NCBI RefSeq assembly: GCF_910578445.1 | Contig: NZ_CAJTQC010000020.1 | Coordinates: 1 to 46,527, forward strand | Length of the DNA: 46,527 nt | Source of the DNA: an uncultured Duncaniella sp. | GTDB taxonomy: Bacteria; Bacteroidota; Bacteroidia; Bacteroidales; Muribaculaceae | Direction: 5' to 3' | In this document: positions 41,580 through 46,527 of the stretch, one piece after another | Layout: every line of letters starts with the position of its first letter | Position numbering within the stretch: the stretch's first letter is position 1 | Notes under the pieces: generated by a model | Databases searched by the model: none | Seen by the model: only the letters and a program-made list of their open reading frames with translations | What the model was told of the DNA's origin: nothing | Program-made: the position numbers and the translations under genes

Positions 41580-42566
41580 ATGAGTCCTATAAATCATTTT
41601 AAAGAAAAAGTGCTCAACTGCGGTGAGTTGACCGAAGCTGAGGCAATGAGCCTCGCAACACTCACCACGGATGAATATGAAGAACTCTTGGAAGCCGCCG
41701 CTGAAATCACCGACCGTTTCGGCAGCCGCGATTTTGATTCGTGCTCCATCATAAACGCCCGTTCGGGGCGCTGTCCCGAAGACTGCAAATGGTGTGCCCA
41801 GTCGGCCCACCACAAGACCGATATAGCCGTCTACCAGCTTGTCGACCATGACACCTGCATGGAGCTTGCCGACTATAACCACCGGCGTGGAATCGGTCGG
41901 TTCTCGCTCGTCACAAGTGGACGCACACTCTCGGGAAAGGCTCTCGACACCGTGTGTGACTATTACCGCGAACTGTCGGAGCGCGAAAGCGGCATGGGGC
42001 TCTGCGCATCAATGGGGCTGCTCGACAGCGAGTCGCTCCGACGGCTGCACGAGGCCGGTGTGGAGCGTTATCACTGCAATCTCGAGACTGCCCCGTCCCA
42101 CTTCCCCACCCTGTGCTCAACCCACACCATCGACGACAAGATAAAGACCATTGAAGCCGCCCGCGAGGCAGGCATGGAGGTGTGTAGCGGCGGCATCATC
42201 GGCATGGGCGAAACAATGGAACAGCGGGTGGAATTCGCCCTCACGCTCAGACGCATCCGTCCGGTTTCGATTCCAATCAATGTCCTCTCCCCCATCCCCG
42301 GGACTCCGCTTGAAAACGCCGACCCACTCACCGGCCGCGACATACTCCAGACGGTGGCAATATTCAGAATGATACATCCCCATGCTGTCTTACGCTTTGC
42401 AGGCGGACGCGCGCTCATCGACCGCGAAACCCAACGCAAGGCTCTTCGCATAGGTATCAACGGAAGCATCATGGGCGATCTGCTGACCACCATAGGCTCG
42501 CAGATAGACGAGGATATCGCTATGATACGCGAATGTGGCTACAATTTTGAAACTCCAGAAGAATGA
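41580..42566 (+). CDS. bioB: Biotin synthase
   Basis: BioB is a radical SAM enzyme that inserts sulfur into dethiobiotin. I chose the ATG at 41580 (MSPINHFKEKV), giving 328 residues; a TTG at 41562 would add six. The radical SAM cluster motif is CPEDCKWC, within RSGRCPEDCKWCAQS. YHCNLETAP and VCSGGIIGMGE (second-cluster cysteines) and RFAGGR (conserved Arg) follow. It overlaps the ThiF-like gene by four bases. Other biotin genes are not in the window. Confidence 0.94.
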   Translation: MSPINHFKEKVLNCGELTEAEAMSLATLTTDEYEELLEAAAEITDRFGSRDFDSCSIINARSGRCPEDCKWCAQSAHHKTDIAVYQLVDHDTCMELADYNHRRGIGRFSLVTSGRTLSGKALDTVCDYYRELSERESGMGLCASMGLLDSESLRRLHEAGVERYHCNLETAPSHFPTLCSTHTIDDKIKTIEAAREAGMEVCSGGIIGMGETMEQRVEFALTLRRIRPVSIPINVLSPIPGTPLENADPLTGRDILQTVAIFRMIHPHAVLRFAGGRALIDRETQRKALRIGINGSIMGDLLTTIGSQIDEDIAMIRECGYNFETPEE

Positions 42567-43324
42567 AAAATCCCACCGAGCTAAGCAAGGAACAGAAGAT
42601 ACGATACCGCGGCCACCTGTCGCTATGCGAGATTGATCTGGCAGGCCAACAGCGTCTTGCCGAAAGCCGTGTGCTCATCGTTGGCGCAGGCGGACTCGGA
42701 AGCCCCGTCAGCCTCTATCTTGCAGCGGCCGGAGTCGGGACTATCGGCCTGCTCGACGCCGACACGGTGAGTCTCAGCAACCTGCAGCGTCAGGTGATAC
42801 ACACCACAGCCGACATAGGCCGCCTGAAAGTCGATTCGGCAGCCGAAAAGCTACGGGCCATCAATCCACACATAAACGTCGCCACGCTCCCGCTAATGCT
42901 CGACAGCGAGAATGCCATGACTATAATGGAGGACTATGACCTCGTGATAGACTGCACCGACAACCTGCCGACACGCCTGCTGATAAACGACACATGTGTG
43001 GCAACGGGCAAAGCTATGGTCTTCGGAGCAGTGTCGCGCTTCTCGGGACAAGTGTTCAGCCACAAGGCCGGGACAGCCTGCTACCGCTGCATTTTCGACC
43101 CGTCGACCACCGACCCTGATGCCGACCTGCCGTGTGCCATCAACGGAATCATGAACACGGTCGTCGGTGTAATCGGGTCGCTACAGGCCACGGAAGCTGT
43201 CAAACTCCTCGTCGGGACAGGCGACGCGCTACTGAACCGAATACTTACGTTTGATGCCGTCACCATGCAGTTCAACACCTTTGCTATCAGCCCAATAGAT
43301 ACATGCGAGTGCCAACATGGTTAA
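42563..43324 (+). CDS. ThiF/MoeB/HesA-family E1-like adenylyltransferase
   Basis: These enzymes adenylate the C-terminal glycine of a sulfur carrier such as ThiS or MoaD. The 253-residue protein has the nucleotide-binding GAGGLGSPVSLYLAAAGVG (about 37-55), DADTVSLSNLQRQ, DCTDNLPTR, and two zinc-binding cysteine pairs (CYRC near 173-176 and CEC near 249-251). It overlaps bioB by four bases, so the two are coupled in translation. No ThiS or MoaD gene is in the window, so the sulfur carrier is unknown. A link to sulfur delivery for biotin synthesis is speculative. Confidence 0.88.
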   Translation: MKNPTELSKEQKIRYRGHLSLCEIDLAGQQRLAESRVLIVGAGGLGSPVSLYLAAAGVGTIGLLDADTVSLSNLQRQVIHTTADIGRLKVDSAAEKLRAINPHINVATLPLMLDSENAMTIMEDYDLVIDCTDNLPTRLLINDTCVATGKAMVFGAVSRFSGQVFSHKAGTACYRCIFDPSTTDPDADLPCAINGIMNTVVGVIGSLQATEAVKLLVGTGDALLNRILTFDAVTMQFNTFAISPIDTCECQHG

Positions 43325-43367
43325 CTATTTTTAACAACGTGTTTAATTATAGTATATCATTTATACC

Positions 43368-43375
43368 TACTTTTG
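43368..43375 (+). promoter_or_regulatory. Probable -7 element of the MetE-like gene
   Basis: TACTTTTG matches TAnnTTTG, 41 bases before the ATG at 43417. A TTTA lies about 22 bases upstream as a weak -33 element. Confidence 0.5.
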
Positions 43376-43416
43376 CACTCGATTTCTAACTATTAGTCTG
43401 ATAATTAAATCTGAAA

Positions 43417-44547
43417 ATGAGCAACACTTTAGCAAATATGCCCCGAGTTGAAATCGTGGGCAGTTTTCTTCCTCCCGAGGAACTTGAAAACGCTCTTAAC
43501 GAAAAAATCCACGGCAACCTCAGTGAAGAAGTCTATCATTCGATTGAGGATAAGGTGATTGACAGCCTGATCGACAGGGAAATCGAAGCCGGCCTGCAGA
43601 TTGTGACCGACGGTGAAATGCGTCGCAAAAGCTGGGCTCGCGACTTTTGGGAAGGTTTCAACGGCATGAGCCGCGACCGCATCGACACCGGTTATGTCCA
43701 TCAGGACGAGGTGGTGCGCCACGACCTGCTCCGCTTCGAAGGACGCATCGAATACAACGAAGCCCATCCGTTTTTCGAAAAATATTCCCACATGCAGGAA
43801 CTGACGGCCGGACGCGCCGAGGTGCGCCAGACCATTCCCTCGCCGGGCGAACTCTACATGCGCATACTTCTCGGAAGTAACGGTGACATATCAAAGACAT
43901 ACGCATCGCCCGAGACTCTTCTCGATGACATCGTGGAAGCCTACCGCAAGACCATCGAGGAATTCTATCGTCGCGGATGCCGTCACATCCAGCTCGACAC
44001 CGGTGTGTGGGGCCGACTCAGCGACCCTGATTTCGACCGCCTGCTCCTCCTTGGCGGCGTTGACTCCGACAAGGTCACACAGACCCTGCTTGACATCATC
44101 AACCGCACTATCGAAGGCCGTCCCGCTGACCTTGAGATAACACTCAGTATAGCCGCCGACGAGACACGCATCCCACGCTGGTTTGACGAAAAGGAACTCA
44201 CACATCTCCGTGTGATGCTCGAACAGGTCGACGCCGACGCATTCCTGCTTCCCTTCGCCATCTCGTCGCCTCAGGAAATAGAGGCCGTGCGCTGGATTCC
44301 TGCCGGAAAACGTGCCATCATAGGCATTGTCGACGGCTCGCTTCCGAACCTCGAAAGCGTCGACGACATAGTAGAAGCCATCCGTGTAGCGGCACGCTAT
44401 ATCCCCGTCAGCCTTCTGTCTGTCAGCCCGACATGCGGCTTCAAGGTGAGCAACCGCGAACGTCAGGGACTCAACTACGAGACCCAGTGGTCAAAGATAG
44501 CACTTCTCAGTCAGGCAGCTGAAAAGTTTGCCCGCGAAATCGGATAA
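43417..44547 (+). CDS. MetE C-terminal-like protein (cobalamin-independent methionine synthase family)
   Basis: A 376-residue TIM-barrel protein of the kind annotated as methionine synthase II, covering only the catalytic half of MetE. Features are EIVGSFLPP at the start, DGEMRRKSW, TIPSPGELYMRILLG, HIQLDTGVWG, and VSPTCGFKVSNRE near the C-terminus, which keeps the last zinc-site cysteine. Where MetE has the HxC zinc ligands, this protein has LEITLSIAADETR with neither His nor Cys. HIQLDTGVWG also replaces the usual QIDEP. It may use another substrate or be inactive as a methyltransferase. It is monocistronic with a terminator. Confidence 0.78.
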   Translation: MSNTLANMPRVEIVGSFLPPEELENALNEKIHGNLSEEVYHSIEDKVIDSLIDREIEAGLQIVTDGEMRRKSWARDFWEGFNGMSRDRIDTGYVHQDEVVRHDLLRFEGRIEYNEAHPFFEKYSHMQELTAGRAEVRQTIPSPGELYMRILLGSNGDISKTYASPETLLDDIVEAYRKTIEEFYRRGCRHIQLDTGVWGRLSDPDFDRLLLLGGVDSDKVTQTLLDIINRTIEGRPADLEITLSIAADETRIPRWFDEKELTHLRVMLEQVDADAFLLPFAISSPQEIEAVRWIPAGKRAIIGIVDGSLPNLESVDDIVEAIRVAARYIPVSLLSVSPTCGFKVSNRERQGLNYETQWSKIALLSQAAEKFAREIG

Positions 44548-44566
44548 ATCCGGTCAACAAACATAT

Positions 44567-44616
44567 ATGAGTATGTCGCATCCTCCACCGGAGGCTATGC
44601 AACATACTCATTTTTT
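44567..44616 (+). terminator. Terminator of the MetE-like gene
   Basis: ATGAGTATGT (44567-44576) pairs with ACATACTCAT (44602-44611). An inner CCTCC/GGAGG stem caps the structure, and six T follow to 44616. Confidence 0.85.
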
Positions 44617-44628
44617 AAATAAATCAAT

Positions 44629-45807
44629 ATGGAAAATAAACGGATCCACCTATGTATGTGCCGCATGAGCGGCGCTGAACAGCGCTTCATCGACGAGGCT
44701 TTCGCCGAGGAATGGGTCGTGCCACTCGGACCGAACGTCGACGGCTTTGAGGCAGACCTCAAACATCGTATCATCGACACCGACCCGTCGTGTAGCGGCA
44801 AGGAAATCGCGGCCCTGTCGGCAGGAACAGCCGCCATACATCTGGCCCTCGTGATGCTCGGCGTAGGCAAAGGCGATGAAGTGATGTGTCAGAGCTTCAC
44901 ATTCGCGGCCTCAGCCAACCCGATTGTCTATCAGGGCGCACAGCCTGTGTTTGTCGACAGCGAGGCGGAAAGCTGGAACATGGATCCGGCCCTGCTCGAC
45001 GAAGCCATAGCCGACCGCGTAGCCAAGACAGGACGTAAGCCCAAAGCAATCATCGCGGTCCATCTCTACGGCATGCCGGCCCGCATCGACGAAATCTGTG
45101 CCGTCGGTGAGAAATGGGGCATTCCAGTGGTGGAGGATGCCGCGGAGGCTCTCGGCTCTACATATAAGGGACACGAGTGCGGCACGTTCGGCCACTATGG
45201 AATCCTCAGTTTCAACGGCAACAAGATGATTACCACCTCCGGTGGCGGAGCGCTCATCTGTCCCGATGCCGCAGCCAAGAAACGCGCTATATTCTATGCT
45301 ACTCAGGCACGCGAACCATTCCCCTACTACCAGCACGAGCATATCGGGTTCAACTACCGCCTCAGCAATATAAGTGCCGGCATCGGACGCGGCCAGATGA
45401 CAGTACTCGACAAGCATATCGCCCACCACCGCATGCTGGCATCAATCTATCAGGAACTTTTAGCCGATATGGAGGGGGTGACTTATCATGCCAATCCAAA
45501 CGCTGATTCAGATGCAAACTACTGGCTGTCGACCATCGAAATCGACCCTGAAATCACCGGCATAACCACTGACGATGTGCGCGAACATCTGGCACGGCTC
45601 AATGTCGAGACGCGCCCCCTCTGGAAGCCGATGCACCTTCAGCCGGTCTATGCCGACGCACCTGCATACGTCAACGGAGTCAGCGAACACCTCTTCGGCC
45701 GCGGACTCTGCCTCCCTTCCGGTCCTTGGGTGACACCGGAAGATGTCAAAATGATTGTCGATGAAATCGCCTATCTGATTTCCTCCCAGTCGGCATCGCT
45801 GACCTGA
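44629..45807 (+). CDS. DegT/DnrJ/EryC1/StrS-family PLP-dependent aminotransferase
   Basis: A 392-residue aminotransferase that would convert a UDP-4-keto sugar to a 4-amino sugar for surface polysaccharides or glycans. Features are LSAGTAAIHLALVMLG for PLP binding, SFTFAASANPI, VVEDAAEALGS (Asp for the PLP pyridine nitrogen) and FNGNKMITTSGGG with the PLP lysine. The C-terminal NVETRPLWKPMHLQP is characteristic. No other sugar-nucleotide genes are adjacent. Its 3' end overlaps the convergent DUF4834 gene by 37 bases. Confidence 0.92.
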   Translation: MENKRIHLCMCRMSGAEQRFIDEAFAEEWVVPLGPNVDGFEADLKHRIIDTDPSCSGKEIAALSAGTAAIHLALVMLGVGKGDEVMCQSFTFAASANPIVYQGAQPVFVDSEAESWNMDPALLDEAIADRVAKTGRKPKAIIAVHLYGMPARIDEICAVGEKWGIPVVEDAAEALGSTYKGHECGTFGHYGILSFNGNKMITTSGGGALICPDAAAKKRAIFYATQAREPFPYYQHEHIGFNYRLSNISAGIGRGQMTVLDKHIAHHRMLASIYQELLADMEGVTYHANPNADSDANYWLSTIEIDPEITGITTDDVREHLARLNVETRPLWKPMHLQPVYADAPAYVNGVSEHLFGRGLCLPSGPWVTPEDVKMIVDEIAYLISSQSASLT

Positions 45808-46142
45808 GGCTCTCTTGGCGTATAAGTCGAATCCGGGCTTGAAGCCGCACGGTGATCAGCCGTCACCTCGATTTCCTCGAACTCAACATATTCTCCCTCG
45901 TCGCGGGAGAATATTTTTTTCTTCCTGCGGGGATAGTTGCGCGCTTCGCGACGAGGCGGCGCATCATTACTTGGAGATGAAAACGGGCCGTAGGACGACG
46001 ATGCAGACCTGCCGCCGCCAAACGCCTGATTGAACATATCATTAACCTTCTCCTGATATTTGCGCTGGGCATAGCGCATCAGCATGGGCTTTACCAGAAG
46101 CCACACGAGGTAAATGATTATGATTGTAGCTATAAAAGTCAT
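45771..46142 (-). CDS. DUF4834-like small membrane protein
   Basis: A 123-residue Bacteroidetes protein with one N-terminal membrane helix (about 2-20, TFIATIIIIYLVWLLVKP). A basic juxtamembrane segment, a Ser/Pro-rich stretch with a RRKKK cluster, and an acidic C-terminus with EYVEFEEIEV follow. This matches the general pattern of DUF4834. Function is unknown. It is convergent with and overlaps the DegT gene. Confidence 0.75.
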   Translation of the reverse strand: MTFIATIIIIYLVWLLVKPMLMRYAQRKYQEKVNDMFNQAFGGGRSASSSYGPFSSPSNDAPPRREARNYPRRKKKIFSRDEGEYVEFEEIEVTADHRAASSPDSTYTPREPQVSDADWEEIR

Positions 46143-46202
46143 GTTAACTCAACAAATGTTTTTGGCCTGCCAATGACACTGCAATCGGCAGGAATAGTAT
46201 TA

Positions 46203-46522
46203 GAGGGTGTTTAATAACAATAGTTAAAATCTGAGCGAAAGTTTTGAGATGGATATGGCTCTGAATTGAAGGAGCATAGCGCGCTATGTGACTGAAATGA
46301 AGAGTCATAGACACTCAAAACTTTCGGAGGCGATGGTATTGTCTTTTCTTCTGTATGATGTTTCATGAATAAAAATTTTTAAGTTACCCAAGCCTTGGTG
46401 TCTCTTTTGCTAAATTGTTGAAGCTCGTCAGTCGCATAGCGCGCTATGCTTCTTCCTCGCTTACAACAATTTACCTAAAAGATACACCACTCAGATTTTA
46501 ACTATTGTTATTAAATACCCTC
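46203..46522. mobile_element. MITE-like foldback element with 33-bp terminal inverted repeats
   Basis: The element starts GAGGGTGTTTAATAAC and ends with its inverted copy ATTAAATACCCTC. The 33-base termini (46203-46235 and 46490-46522) differ at one position. It is flanked by TTA on both sides (46200-46202 and 46523-46525), a 3-bp target duplication. Inside are two long hairpins (46236-46326 and about 46398-46488), each centred on the 14-base palindrome CATAGCGCGCTATG (46275-46288 and 46435-46448). There is no transposase gene, so it must be moved by one elsewhere. Confidence 0.85.
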
Positions 46523-46527
46523 TTAGT

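Overview
The window looks like the chromosome of a member of the Bacteroidales. Gene content and moderate GC suggest the Muribaculaceae, but I could not test this by search. Three things support the order. Many promoters have the Bacteroidetes form (TTG or TTTG, about 19-22 bases, then TAnnTTTG) and few genes have a clear Shine-Dalgarno. Family-typical Bacteroidetes proteins are present (DUF2723, DUF4271, DUF4834, a Nudix-type sugar regulator). Conserved Bacteroidetes neighbourhoods are visible (LOG-DUF4271-hemD-rnpA-yidD-tatD; xylB-xylA-xylE).

Layout. 1-3.3 kb: glmS with a long structured leader, and rubrerythrin. 3.3-6.2 kb (minus): an SDR reductase, uxuA and eda, three steps of hexuronate breakdown towards pyruvate and glyceraldehyde-3-phosphate. 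6.2-13.2 kb (minus): an AT-richer accessory island with five genes. In transcription order these are a Ser/Thr-type kinase fused to leucine-rich repeats, a small NADAR-like protein, a DarT-like ADP-ribosyltransferase fused to a vWA domain, a PP2C phosphatase and an ADP-ribosylglycohydrolase. 13.3-18.7 kb (minus): a xylose utilisation locus (regulator, xylulokinase, isomerase, symporter). 19.1-20.3 kb: an OmpA-family outer membrane protein. 20.5-22 kb: a lone phage-type major capsid protein behind a tiny proline-rich ORF. 22-34.7 kb: mainly housekeeping genes (two FKBP isomerases, ribE, a cobalamin adenosyltransferase, a DUF4143 ATPase, trpS, a large DUF2723 membrane protein, a polysaccharide deacetylase, queG). 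34.7-38.2 kb (minus): tatD-yidD-rnpA-hemD-DUF4271-LOG. 38.3-41.4 kb (minus): a phage-type portal protein with three unrecognised companions. 41.5-46.1 kb: bioB with a ThiF-like E1 enzyme, a MetE-like protein lacking zinc ligands, a DegT aminotransferase and DUF4834. The last 330 bases hold an intact MITE-like foldback element.

The strongest candidate for an undescribed system is the island at 6.36-12.35 kb. It pairs writers and erasers of two protein or nucleic-acid modifications: kinase with PP2C, and a DarT-like transferase with an ADP-ribosyl hydrolase plus a possible NADAR-like hydrolase. A vWA scaffold is fused to the transferase and an LRR sensor to the kinase. It resembles the known TerY-P (vWA, PP2C, kinase) triads merged with a DarT-type toxin-antitoxin module. 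The second point of interest is that phage capsid and portal homologues stand about 18 kb apart among core genes, each with its own promoter signals, which suggests either relics or domestication. All functional calls come from reading motifs by eye; no search or alignment was run.
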